From assembly GCA_903813345.2 (NCBI GenBank), contig CAIIXF020000001.1, positions 21,845,915-21,905,914 of the forward strand: a stretch of DNA of 60,000 nucleotides, in the 5' to 3' direction. A program made the position numbers and the translations under genes. The DNA comes from Owenia fusiformis (taxonomy: Eukaryota; Annelida; Polychaeta; Sabellida; Oweniidae). The notes beneath the pieces were generated by a model. The model was given only the letters and a program-made list of their open reading frames with translations. It did not search any database and was not told the origin of the DNA. Positions 44,824 to 56,788 of this stretch are shown here, one piece after another (the stretch's first letter is position 1; each line of letters opens with the position of its first letter).

Positions 44824-47311
44824 AACTCATGAGATAGTGACTCTTCTACAACCTAATACTGGATTTAACTACCAGGTGAAATAATTTGTTCTTAGCGCTC
44901 TCTCTCCAACTTAGTAAAGTATAAGTGAAAAGTACCCAAAGGCAGCATTATAGTGCCAATAGTGTCACACGGACACTAAAAGGATCAAGAAGAAGAAACC
45001 GAGCACACATTATGGGGGTACTGTGTATGTAGCTTGGCCAATCACAAGTGAAAGTCCATCAAGCCATTACAAGTGTTTTTGTCTTGATAGATCTAATTGG
45101 TTAATTACGAAGCATAAATATGAAATGAGCGTGTGAAATTCGAATCAGTGACTGTCCAAAATTGGAAAATGAAATCGACTTCTAAAGATGCAAATAATAT
45201 AAAGTATTTGGTTATGGTGTTTCTGTAGTTTGAGTATCATCGGAAAAAATGCATAAACTTAGTTTTACCTCAATATTAATCGTTACTTACGCTCTGCTTT
45301 CGATATATTCTTGACATCAAAAGTTTTCAAAAATCCAAATGTGTAGTTTCTCTTTTAGAACATTTAGATTACACTAGATTATATTTCGCTATAGCGAGTT
45401 GATGGACCGATCATTCTGTAACATGCCTTTGGTTTTCAAAATTGTAGGCAGAATTCCCACTACATTTTTATCACAAACATTTGTCAGTAACATAATTGAG
45501 TGCAGTACCGCTACCAGTGTTCATGTAATACGTGTTTTTGAAACTAAGAACTGATCATATTGATAACCAAAACATTTAAAAATCATTTGAATAATACATG
45601 AATTGATAATATAACATTAAATTACTCAAACATGCCAAAGGATGAGTTGTCCAGGGGATGAGTTGTCTTGGGGATGAGTTGTCCAGGGGATGAGTTGCCT
45701 AGAGGATGAGTTGTCTAGGGGATGAGTTGTCCAGGGGATGAGTTGTCTAGGGGATGAGTTGTCCAGGGGATGAGTTGTCCAGGGGATGAGTTGTCCAGGG
45801 GATGAGTTGCAGGGATGAGTCTTCTAGGGGATGAGTTGTCCGATTACCATATTTTTTAGTGTGAAGAAATGCCCAAAAATCTCTTTAAAAATGCACTGAT
45901 GGATCTAGAAGCTAACAAGGGGGATGGGAGGCACGTTTTAGGTCAGAAATTTTTGCACATTTGTGCCCTGATTACCTAAATTAAAATATGACTCAAAAAA
46001 GCCAAGTTATGCCCAAAAAGGCTCACTTATTAAGGCCCTGCAAAATATCTTACCCCATTAAAATATCTTTGATCTCTGTACAAATGTCTGAAGGCATCTC
46101 AATACTTCCCTATTTGTTTTATAATCCAGGCTTGTGAGGTCCTATTCCACAATGTATCATCTCAGCATTTTTTATCTTTATTGATTGGGTGCCTCCAATA
46201 ATCAAGGTTAAATTTATTCTAGATTCTTTACATATTGAACTCTGCATAGTTGTGGTCTATGCTGATATATTTGAATCATAAATGGTAGGGATCATACATG
46301 TATTTATCAGATTTGAATTGCTGATTCAATGTAACAACTAAGAATTGATAAAAACATGACATACTACTAGATAATGTGGTGGCATTAAGGCTCTTTGGTG
46401 TTCTTTTGGGGCGATCTGAGGAGGTTGTCATTGCCAATTGTCTCAGTTCTCAAAGTAGATGTTTTGTTCACCACATCTGATTCACACATATGGGCAGGAC
46501 ATTCTGACATTAGACTTTGATTGAAGAGTAAGGTCCAACTTACATGACTTATATGATAGTTGCTGCATTAATATTCCTTCAAAGAAATAATATTAATTAC
46601 TGTAGGTTCCCATTTGATCAAATGGTTTGCCCCTATCCTTACCAATAATCTATAGCATGTCACTCTCCTGGAGTTGATCTCATATTGATTTGAGTGGAAT
46701 ATAAATAACATGATAAATATAAACTGTATATAAACAATAATTTATTGCTTTTTCAACTGCACCAACCTTTGGTCAGCATTCATAACATTTTCATTCAGAT
46801 ATCAAATAACATCCTCATGCATCTATTAAACCCTAATCCAACTAAAAATATCACCTCATTATGTGAATGTTTTATAGAACTTTCTGATTTAACCATAGGC
46901 CTACCCTCTATCTTACTTCAGATTCCAGTATTAGCCATGTTGTTAACAAAATTGAAAAGTTCAAATTGGCCAAAAAAGGTGGCAAGATATGTAGTATGAT
47001 TCATAACTCAACATGACCATTGAATTTTACATCATCATAGTTAAAATTCCAAACTCAGTTGGAGATGAGGTTTTGGTAAAATTATAGGTGATGCATATGC
47101 CGTAAAGGCATGTTTTTCTCAATAATATATGAACAGTACATAATTCTCAATTAAAGTCTTCTTTATACATGTATTTTTCCTACATGTAGCTGGTACGACA
47201 TCATGAAAGGTTCTCCACTGGAAATTGTAAACATTAGTAGTACTTTACTAATACACCATTTTCACGTATTTCCCTCATCTCATTCACATCCACTTGTAAG
47301 TTAACTATTCA
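44824..47311. other. Intergenic between the transposon cluster and DNAJC21
   Basis: AT-rich, containing the 16-bp minisatellite at 45641-45842. The ORF at 46745-46999 has no recognised similarity. It includes the DNAJC21 3' UTR just below 47312. Confidence 0.45.
45641..45842 (+). repeat. 16-bp minisatellite, about 13 units
   Basis: The unit is GATGAGTTGTCCAGGG with few changes (TCTAGGG, CCTAGAG, TCTTGGG variants; unit 11 is shortened). The last unit ends GAGTTGTCCGATTACC. Its AGTTGTCC core is shared with the termini of the element at 29132-30322, but no inverted partner is seen nearby. Confidence 0.92.
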
Positions 47312-50300
47312 CTAGAAATCATCATCATTGGTATATTTTCCTTTCTTTCCTTTCTTTTTTCCTTTTTTAGTCTTAGGAGCCTCAGCAACTGGTGCTGGTT
47401 CATTGTCAAGTCTTAAAGCATGCCCAGTTTGCTTGAGGTGTTGGAATAGTTTACTTTTAGAGGGAAATGTACGTTTACATGTGTTACAGTTTGCAGGTAC
47501 TCCCTTCATCTCCTGCAAAATAGATTGGAAACACTGATCAATTTCACTGCAAGTCGTGACCTGTTTGTATACTGCAGTAGTAAACCGCAAGTTGTATTAT
47601 AATAGCTCATTCTTTGTATCATGTTTGTAAATGAATGAGTGAATGGTATTTTTGCAAGAATGTGATGGTGTGATAACAAATAATTTGAAATATAGTTTTA
47701 CATTGTAACAGATATACATAAACAATATCAGTAGATAGTAGAAACATACAATCGAAGAAACTTGGATAAATACTTGTACGTGATATTGTATTTACAATTT
47801 TAACATTTGAATTTTGCATTACAGATTAAAAACCCATTTGGCTAAGTATTAGTAATAATTATGTTATTTGTTTTTATTTGTCTGTTACTGGTTTATCGGT
47901 TGAAAGTCAGATGTTGATAAGGTACTTTCAAAAATATACTAAACAATGCAATTAGACAAACAGAGTGTCTTATGCATTTCTAGGGGTAAGGTATAGTAGA
48001 GTGGAGACCATTCTGATTATCAGCACATGTTTGTGAAGGATGTGACATGATTTAACATAACAGATAATAACAATTAAACAAACATAAGAGTCAGGAATTA
48101 TACAACAACCTGAAGCAACTCACCTGATTTTGTGACTGCTTTTTATTTTTACTTTTTGGTATATCAGTTTTATCATTTGTGTTATCTTCTTTTGATGCTA
48201 TATCTTCATCTTTTGTATTCTTTTGAGTAGTATCTGTTGTTTCAGATGCTTCAGTGTTTATTTCTGGAGATTCCACTTCAGTTCCTTTACTTTCCTACAA
48301 TTGTTGAGTTTGATATTATTCAAAGCATAACGCATTAAATCAGATTATCTTATACAAGACATACAAAATGTCACCACTTGCCATTTGTTACAGATGCCGA
48401 ACGATGACTGCAGTACACCATCAACAAAAAAGTTGGAGACTATAACAATATGTCACCACTTCTGCCGACAATTCTCTGACAAATGTTAGTTGAAAAATGC
48501 ATCTTTTTATTCTAATGATCTGAGACATATTAATATGTTTAATCCATAAAACAAACTATTAGTCAATGCTGTACCAAGTGATATACATGTACAAGTTGTA
48601 TGTAATACTTTAAGACTGTGTAAAATACAGGCACACGCACATACCTCTAGATTTTCATTAAGATCTCCATTAATAACAGCTTGTGTAACATCAGGAGTGA
48701 CTCTATCATTATCTGCATCATTGCTATCTTTGGTGGTTGGTTTCACTTCAGAATGGCTCTCTTCTAGACTAACAGATTCAATACCGTTCACTACTTCTTC
48801 ATCAGACTCCTCCTTCTACAATACAATATCTTCATCAATAACTTAACTATTTCAACTCATGCGGTTGCTTTATCTTACCACAACACAATTTCACCTCCTT
48901 GTTTCAAATACAAAAAAATGTTTCTTTTGATTGAAAAAACACTTTACAGAGTTATGGCTTTTTTTACTAATTTGATTATAAGTTCAATTAATTTATCTCA
49001 GAATTTCTATATAATGTGCAGTAAGCCTGTATATTCCTAAACCTCTCTTATCTGAACACCTCTCAATGTGAATACTTTTTTTCATTCCCATTTTTTTATC
49101 TGCCATACACACTGTCATAAAAACCTCAAAATGTGAACATTTTTTGCCAGTCCCAGTGGGGCTAAGATCAAATCCAACAAATCCCTATTAGTGTTTAAAA
49201 CACCCAGAGGGCATGTGTTGCAGTGAGACAGAAATGATTAATATCTCTAACGACATCTTGACATTCCTTCCAACTGCTTTATTGGTGTTTTGAAGGAGCT
49301 ACTTGTCAAAAATCCCAAACTTCAGTTTACCTGTTGTGCAAACTTTGCCATTTGCTTTTGCTTCTTCTTTTGTTTCTTAGACTTTCTGAAACATAAAATA
49401 AAACAAATAAACACCAATCAAGAAAAATAATTGTTTATAGTTGAATGGCCTCACTCATGTATCTTGCAAATCACAAATTCAAAATGTGCAATTATGTTAT
49501 TATTGATATCAATGACTGATATTTATAAATAAAAATACACAGATAATACAGAATGCATGGAGTTTAAATACTATACTATGAATCAAAGAATTCAGAATGT
49601 ACTTACTTCGATTTAGATGGTGTCTGTTGAACTGTTGTCTCATCTTCACTGGAGCCTATAGCAAAGTCGACATTGTCTGTTGCATCCAGATCATCACCTA
49701 GTGCATCATCTATATCATCATCTTCATTAGCACCTAGCTGATTTTCCTCCTCTGCCATATGAGCTTTAAGGAATGCTATGTTTTCTTTATGTTTCTTAGA
49801 TCGCTCATGGTTTGCAAACCTGGAGTAACAAGACAGGGTAAACAATATAGAAGCAAACAAGTTATTAACGTGCAAATCTCACTACATGCCATTTGTTACA
49901 GACACCTTCCTTCATTGCGTCATCAGCAGGCATCTCAGATCATACACATTTCACCCCTTAACCTGAATGCATAATTTGAGTGGGGCAGTGATGGTTTGAA
50001 CTTTGGCATCACTCGCTGAAGGAATCAACTTGTCTTTCCTCTTGAACTTTTTAGTGTTCTTTGGTAAAATAAAGACTTACTTTTTAACAGCCTAATATTT
50101 TCAATGCATTGATAAGTACTCAATCGTTCATTTAATATCAAATGTAGAAGCATACAATGTGCTGAGAAAACTACAATTTTCTTAGAGATACTATAATGTG
50201 TTGAGAAAAACAACAATATTCCGAGAGAATCTGGAATATTGCAATACACTTACGCTTTGTCTGATTTGAATGCTTTATTACATGCCACACAGAACAGGTC

Positions 50301-53300
50301 ATCAAGCACTTCTTCCTCTTCTTCTTCCTCACTATCTGAAATGTCATGTGACTTCAAATGTAATGATGAAATCAAAAACAGAAGACACAATTTACAATAT
50401 TTTTAAGATTTGTGATTTATTTGTATAATGATTCAAAAAAGTACTTGTATAGTAATTCATAGTGCAAACCATGTAGAATATAATATGAAATATACAAATA
50501 TTTAATAGAAATAATGTGATTGCCATGTGACTCAAATAAACCAATATAACAGAAACACTAACAGAATATTACATATGCATAACACATTAATGTGACATCT
50601 AATATTGATAATATGACATCGCACAAAAAACAGGATGTCACATTTTGGTAACGACAACAAAAATATAAACATAATCACACGTCACAACATACCATATTCT
50701 GGCGTTTCATCCCCATGAGTGTCAACTAACTGAGCCTCTAACTTCTCAAGGTCATTTTCGGATGTTGCGCTCCAATCTGCTTGCTTAAATGATTTCATAT
50801 TCCTGCAGAATAATATAGTATTTACTGAATGTCTTACTAAGTTGTGATTTTATCAATATTTATAAAATAGATAACAGCAAGTCATAGCAAATTCCATCAT
50901 ACATTTTTTAAATGGTACTCCCAGCATACTCATGTTTAGGTAATTTGATGATTTGTATTAGTATACAAATAATGTTTTATGAAGACTTTACAAGTTCTTA
51001 TTTACTCTCCTGAAAATAGCACCCAATTTATTGGTGCACTGTTAAACTGAAATCCCCAGAGGACTTTTAATAATTCACAGTAAGGACTCACTCAAGTCTT
51101 TCTCTCTTGTCTCTCTGCCTTTTCTCTTCTGCCAATTTCTTAACCTCTTCTGCTCTGGCCTCTAACCTTTTCTGCAGGGAGAAGACAAAAAAGGAATACA
51201 TAATAATGTTTTATTAAAGGTGGTGTGAAATGCCCTATTTAGGGTTTAACAGTGCTTTAAGTAAATAAGTATTATATACCAGAACATCAAGATATTGACA
51301 AATATGGCATCTCTCATTTCCACTTGATCATCAAGTGCTTTATTCTCTAGTATGTCAGAATACATGTAGAAACGAGTTACAATATAATACTGTACTCCGG
51401 GTAAATTTCAACGCTATAAAATTTCGCGATTTTTCAAAATTGCAATTTCGCGGCTGTTTAATTTCGCGGATTGAAGTTCATGACATTTCGCAGATTGCAC
51501 AAGTTGAATTTTTTTCCGATTACCGTGAATCAATGCGGGCTATTTTAGCCCATTCAGAATCCAAATAATGTTTGTATTTCCCACGTTTAGAGCATTTATT
51601 TGAATATTCTTGAATGGCTTTTTCAACTTCAATTAGTAAGATATCATTGTCGTCAACAGTTCTTACCTTTGTTGGCCTAATAAGCCAATTCAAAATGTTT
51701 TTAGGCCTTCGCCCAACAACACTGGAAGAAACGTTTCACACTGAAAAAAACATATCAAAAGGCCCGGGTCAAAGCCCGGGGATTTAAGACAAATTTTGCG
51801 ACGATAAATGTTCGCAATTTTATTACATTCGCGAACAAAGCGAAATTAAATCGCACGCGAACATTACCCGGAGTACAGTAGTACAATTTAGTGTACACAG
51901 GAGAGAAAATTGGCCCATGTAGGGCGTAGGCAATGCACCACCTAAAATTAGTCTATTCTTGAGATTTTGATTAATATATTAGTGTAAAAAAGGTTGACCA
52001 ACATACCCTATGCGCTTGAACTCTTTTGTCTCTCTTCCTCACAAATGCAACAAGTGCCTAAAATGGTAAGACCAAAAGGAATAATGTACAATGTACATCA
52101 ATATTTCAGTGTACAACTAAAACATACATGTTATGTACCTGGCTTGAACATCAGAACTTTTCACAAAGGGATAACAAATGTGTTTTTAAGTGATTTATAA
52201 TGAGTAAATGAATTTTTTCTTGAAATACTTTATCAAGAAATGGGTTGTACCTCCCTTTATTCATACTGTAGAGCATAACTTGCATTTTCTATTCCTGAAT
52301 GTATTTTACAACTGATAATTTCTAAATCAAATTTTCATCATGATTCTATCTTTAATCATTCTTCACCTCTCATCTGTATATTTGCAACACTTACTCGAAC
52401 TTCTTCATTTCTCTCCTTCTTGGCTGCATCTCTAAGTTTTTTATTCTCCGCCTCAGAAGCTCTACGACTCCATCTATCTGGTGCCTCTCTGGTGTCGTAT
52501 TTCTCCTTCCAAACATAGGACTTTGCCGTACAATAGGATTCCCAATAACCATAGAATGGTCCAACCACCTGAAACATATTAATGATATGATATTAGAGAA
52601 AATGAATAATAAGTAAAAACTAGGATTTAGATAAGAGGTCCTCATGTCTTAAACCCTAGTTTTTAGTCCTCAGAGGACTAAACAGATTTCACATATAAAC
52701 CCACATTTTTGTTTTCTAGAGAACATTTTGTGAACTGTCTGTCTAATATTATATTCAACTTTGACTAAATATAACATTTACAAATGGAGTAAAAATAGGT
52801 TATCAACCTACTGTTAGCAAAAAGTGAGAAAATATGATCCATTAGGCAAAAAAGTATATGAATATTAATTAAACAGATGATACCTCTTCATAAGAGCTGA
52901 GATTGTCCCCAAAGCCAGGCAGTTCTGATATACTGTTTCTGTCATCTCCCATAAAGGCATAATCTTCTTCAGCAATCTGTGCAAACACTTCACGATAGAC
53001 AGCATAGAAGCCACTGTCATCATCCCCATATCCTTGGTAGCAAGCTGTGTTGAAGTATTGATAGACATCCACCTTCTTATCTTGATAATCCTCACCATGT
53101 CCCATACCTAGAAAGTTAAATATGGAATTCATATGAGAAATAGTTCAAACTTACTCTTATTAAGAAATAGACCAAATGTGACTAGATCAACCATCACAGT
53201 TTTAATTAATTTAAAAAAAATAAGTCTGTAAAGTTGAGTTTACTTCCATACTGTAATACCGGTGTATTAATTTTAAGAAGGGGTAATGCAAATTTTGATA

Positions 53301-55731
53301 GATATGATTTCTAATATATTGTTCGAGTAGATTCGATAAAGAGAGAATTTGATAAAAGATGAGAATGTTTCTAAAAAAATTTTTTGCTATCATATATTCT
53401 TTTTGTTATTGAATCTAAGTAGATACTGTACTCCGGATAAATTTCGAAGCTATAAAATTTAGCGATTTTTCAAAATTGCAATTGAGTTGATGACATTTCA
53501 TCCGGTAATTTTAGTCCGTTCAGAATCCGAATCATGTTTGTATTTCCCACGTTTAGGGCATTTATTTGAATATTTTTGAATAGCTTTTTCAACTTAAATT
53601 TGTAGGATATCATTGTCGTCAACAGTTCTTGCCTTTGTTGGCCTAATAAGCCAATTCAAAATGTTAGACATTTTAGGCCTTTTTTTGAATTATCGCCCAA
53701 CAACACTGGACGAATGTTTTACACCGAACGAAAATTATCAAATGTCCCGGGTCATATCCCCCGGGATTTAAAACACAAATGTTCGCGACGATAAATGTTC
53801 GCGATTTTACTACATTCGCGAACAAGGCAAAATCAAATCGCACGCGAACAATACCTGGAGTACAATATAGACTTATACCAGATCTTTTGTGAAGCCAAGG
53901 TGAGACATTCTGCAGGTTTTGAAAAATAAAGTCAGGATTATTACAGGCTTTTCACAACCATAATCAATGAATGCCATGGTATATTTCTGCAACTTACCTC
54001 CATTAAGAATAGCTTCTCTGTGTTTGTCATACCAGGCTCTTTCTTGGGGGTCACTGAGTACATCATAGGCTTGCTGTATGACACGGAACACCTCGGTAGC
54101 CTCTTGAAGATTTGCTAGATTCTTATCTGAAACATGTAGAAATGGACAAATGGTATTTCTTCATTCAATTAACATCATCTGAGCAAATAATATGCCTTCT
54201 TGAGGAAGTGAAAATTTAAATCGAACTGTATGTGGCCTCCATCGAACTTAGATGTAGTCTATTTGGGTCACTTCATCCTGAGGCTACATGGACTTATTTC
54301 GACCATCAAAAATTCAAATTTCCAGATTGCCAGCTTAGATTAGACCTGAAATTACTCCTTGTTGCGTGTTAAAAAAGACAAGAACTTAACTTTGACACAT
54401 GAGTGTTACCTGATGAATGGACCCTCACGTGCCTTCCAAATGGTAGTAAACGAACTCCAATGTAACTACATCAGCTTATCTTATCTTATCAACAATAAGT
54501 ACAGTTATACAAGAAATGTAAACAAATCGCATTTTATTTAGCTCTCGTAAAATGAATGAACAAACATTCCATTTTCACATATGTTGGGTAATATAATTTA
54601 TCCTATGCCAAGTAGAGTTTTAGGGAGATAAGATGGTAAAATATATCCCGTATCCTGATTTTGAGGTTTCCATATCCAGAACCTCCATATCTCCCGCCAT
54701 ATCTCCCGCTTCGGTGCATATCTTCCCGCTTCCGGTGCATATCTTCCCGCTTCCGGTGCATATCTTCCCGCTTCCGGTAATGCAATAAAATGACTTTGCA
54801 TATGAATGATTTGTTTATTTTTACACCGTGTACTATTGAAATGGCCATATGCCCCTGAAAACTCTACTTGGTATAGGATAAAGCAGTTATGTACCATCGG
54901 TTTGGATATTGGGTTCATCCCTCGTGAGATATGCATATCTACCTGAGGGACCGTAGGGACCGAAGGACCCGCTGGATAAACCCCATATCCAAAACCTCCC
55001 AGTACATAACCCTTATGTATCAGAACTTTCGGAAATGACAAGCCAGTCAGAACATTTTTGGAAATTTTTTCAGTTCGTTTACATTTCTTGTATAACTGTA
55101 CTTATTGTTGATCGGACGGAAAGATAAGCTGATGTAGTTACATTGAAGTTCGTTTACTACCATTTAGAAGGCACGTGAGGGTAACACTTATACAGTATGT
55201 CGAAGTTAAGTTCTTGCCTTTTTAACACTGTAACAAAGAGTATAAGTCATTGTTAAAGCAGCCACATGATAAAGTAACTATATGAAAGTAAACCATGAGG
55301 CGAACTTCGACAGAAGAGGTGAGGACCTTAGATGGGGATGCTCCACTCTGATGAGTTGGACTATTGGAGTTTTGACGTACATCACCTTCTATATCAGATT
55401 TATAAATAAAGACCCTACGGCTACAGGTCATCTTTGCATCTGTACATTACAAGGACTCCTACATTTAGGAAAATACATCCACATCTTAGATACATAGCTA
55501 AATTATATTTGAGATAATGAATTTAAGTGTAATTTAGCGAGTTCCAGTGATGATAATAATCTGCTGAAGTGAATGAAATTCAGTGATAAAAACACATTTT
55601 ACCTTATTATCGCCCACCAATAAAAATCACAAACCTGGATGCCATTTTAAGGCTAACTTTCTGTACGATTTCTTTAGGTCATCGTCTGTAGCGTTCCTTT
55701 GTACACCCAGAACTTCATAATGACACTTCAT
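47312..55731 (-). CDS. DNAJC21: DnaJ homolog subfamily C member 21 (thirteen exons)
   Basis: J-domain cochaperone (orthologue of yeast Jjj1) that acts in late cytosolic 60S ribosome maturation with Hsp70. Exons (minus order): 55635-55731, 53998-54126, 52884-53107, 52395-52568, 52007-52057, 51092-51171, 50693-50802, 50254-50335, 49607-49819, 49331-49385, 48645-48815, 48124-48294, 47312-47512; 1758 nt, 585 aa, as in other animals. J domain at residues 3-67; the HPD motif (31-33) is split by intron 1 after [22 protein letters not shown] and [12 protein letters not shown] follow, then a charged coiled-coil stretch ([33 protein letters not shown]). Zinc finger 1: C304, C307, H320, H326. Lys-rich and acidic linkers follow; zinc finger 2: C528, C531, H544, H550. 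The tail is basic ([12 protein letters not shown]). Four introns carry mobile-element copies. Confidence 0.96.
48366..48472 (+). repeat. Dispersed repeat, 'ATGTCACCACTT' family (copy 2)
   Basis: Starts AAATGTCACCACTTGCCATT and ends with AGTTGGAGACTATAACAATA then TGTCACCACTTCTG. It is in a DNAJC21 intron. A partial copy (CATGCCATTTGTTACAGACA) lies at 49872-49918 in another intron. Confidence 0.75.
51390..51878. mobile_element. MITE, CTGTACTCCGGGTAA family (copy 1)
   Basis: Ends CTGTACTCCGGGTAA and TTACCCGGAGTACAG, flanked by TA on both sides (TA target duplication). The interior has AAATTTCGCGATTTTTCAAA and TCGCACGCGAACATT subterminal repeats. Lies in a DNAJC21 intron. Confidence 0.9.
53426..53865. 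mobile_element. MITE, CTGTACTCCGGGTAA family (copy 2)
   Basis: Starts CTGTACTCCGGATAAATTTC and ends CGCACGCGAACAATACCTGG then AGTACAA; TA flanks both sides. It shares GAATCCGAATCATGTTTGTA and CCGGGTCATATCCCCCGGG-type interior blocks with copy 1. In another DNAJC21 intron. Confidence 0.88.
54361..55233. mobile_element. Inverted-repeat element (about 165-bp arms) with a nested insertion
   Basis: Left arm 54361-54530 (AAGAACTTAACTTTGACA, CCCTCACGTGCCTTCCAAAT, AACTACATCAGCTTATC) pairs with right arm 55068-55233. The interior contains the 54596-55014 repeat. The right arm has lost or gained short blocks relative to the left. In DNAJC21 intron 1. Confidence 0.82.
54596..55014 (-). mobile_element. 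400-bp repeat, GGTTATGTACTGGGAGG family (copy 2, reverse orientation)
   Basis: Reverse complement of 28638-29037: starts ATTTATCCTATGCCAAGTAG, has three or four GCTTCCGGTGCATATCTTCC units, CTACCTGAGGGACCGTAGGG, and ends CCTCCCAGTACATAACCCTT. It sits between the arms of the 54361-55233 element. Confidence 0.88.
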
Positions 55732-56788
55732 TTTGTCTACTGTACTCAGGTAGGGTAAGAAAACCAATTTTAGCGTAGAAAAAATGTTTCAGAAAATTTT
55801 GCAATTCTTTTATTAGCGCCACCTATAAAATCCTGGACGAAAAGACAAACATGTTTTCCCGGGTAATTGTTACTTCAGTCGTACTTTCTGCCAACCAATG
55901 GTAGAAGCGTCATTATGCTTGACCATATGGCCTTATCACAGTATTGAGAGTATGAAACAAAAATAATGTCATAACAGATAATTATACGAAAATGTCCTGA
56001 GTGTCAAAATCCCATTCCCTATTGATGCAAAACATTCTTTATCCTAGTACAAAACCTGATTTAGTCAAATTAATAGAATTTTCCAGGATTTTACATTTCT
56101 CTAATTCACAACTGGTGATATATAGTAAAAGTTTTTCTGTAATATAAACAGTCCATCTTCTACATTACCTTTACCTAGTTAATTAATGACATTGCTGATT
56201 TTATAAATTGATTCTTTATTTTGATAGTATGGCTTATTGAATATTTTCAGTTCCATATGTTTGTATATACATGTGTAAAGCAGTGAAGGCTCACAACTAA
56301 CATTATTACATTTCTAAAGTAAAGAATTTTTTTATTTAAGTTTAACTTTGAAAAAGTTCATGTAAAACATAATATTAGCCTAGTATATATTCTTTTAGTA
56401 AGATTATTATATGTCATGATTCATTGTGCCAATAATCATTGCGAACCCACATTACAAGGGTTAGGCCTATTTTAATGTTTGTTTATGTTATGATAATGAT
56501 AACGATGAGGGATGTAGCCATTAGTCAAGATATAGAAAAAGGTGATTCAAAATGCTGAGGCAAAAAGGCGAGGCAAAAATTGAGTCAATGGCAATACAGA
56601 AATGTATCCAAGTTTTATTTAATTTTCATGGTTTTAATTACAAAACAATTCATTGACATTTCTCTGTAAGAACTTGGATAGGCAATTGCCTCACCCACTT
56701 AATGCCTCATGTACTCCTATCACAATGGTAGGCCTAATGTCATTTATCAGAGTTAGTTTCATGACTGCTTATCAGACTAAAGGCCTGC
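55732..56788. other. DNAJC21 promoter region and SPO11 3' UTR
   Basis: About 1.06 kb between the DNAJC21 start codon and the SPO11 stop, both on the minus strand. A CCAAT box (CAACCAATGG near 55893) lies within 170 bp of the DNAJC21 start. No TATA box or other gene is seen. Confidence 0.5.

Noticed and set aside
45641-45842. Possible CRISPR-like array (regular 16-bp repeats)
   Set aside because: Units are contiguous with no unique spacers, in an animal genome; it is a minisatellite.
54598-55041. 147-codon minus ORF with repeated PEAGRYA-like peptides
   Set aside because: It is a translation of the tandem GAAGCGGGAAGATATG units in a mobile repeat, within a DNAJC21 intron.
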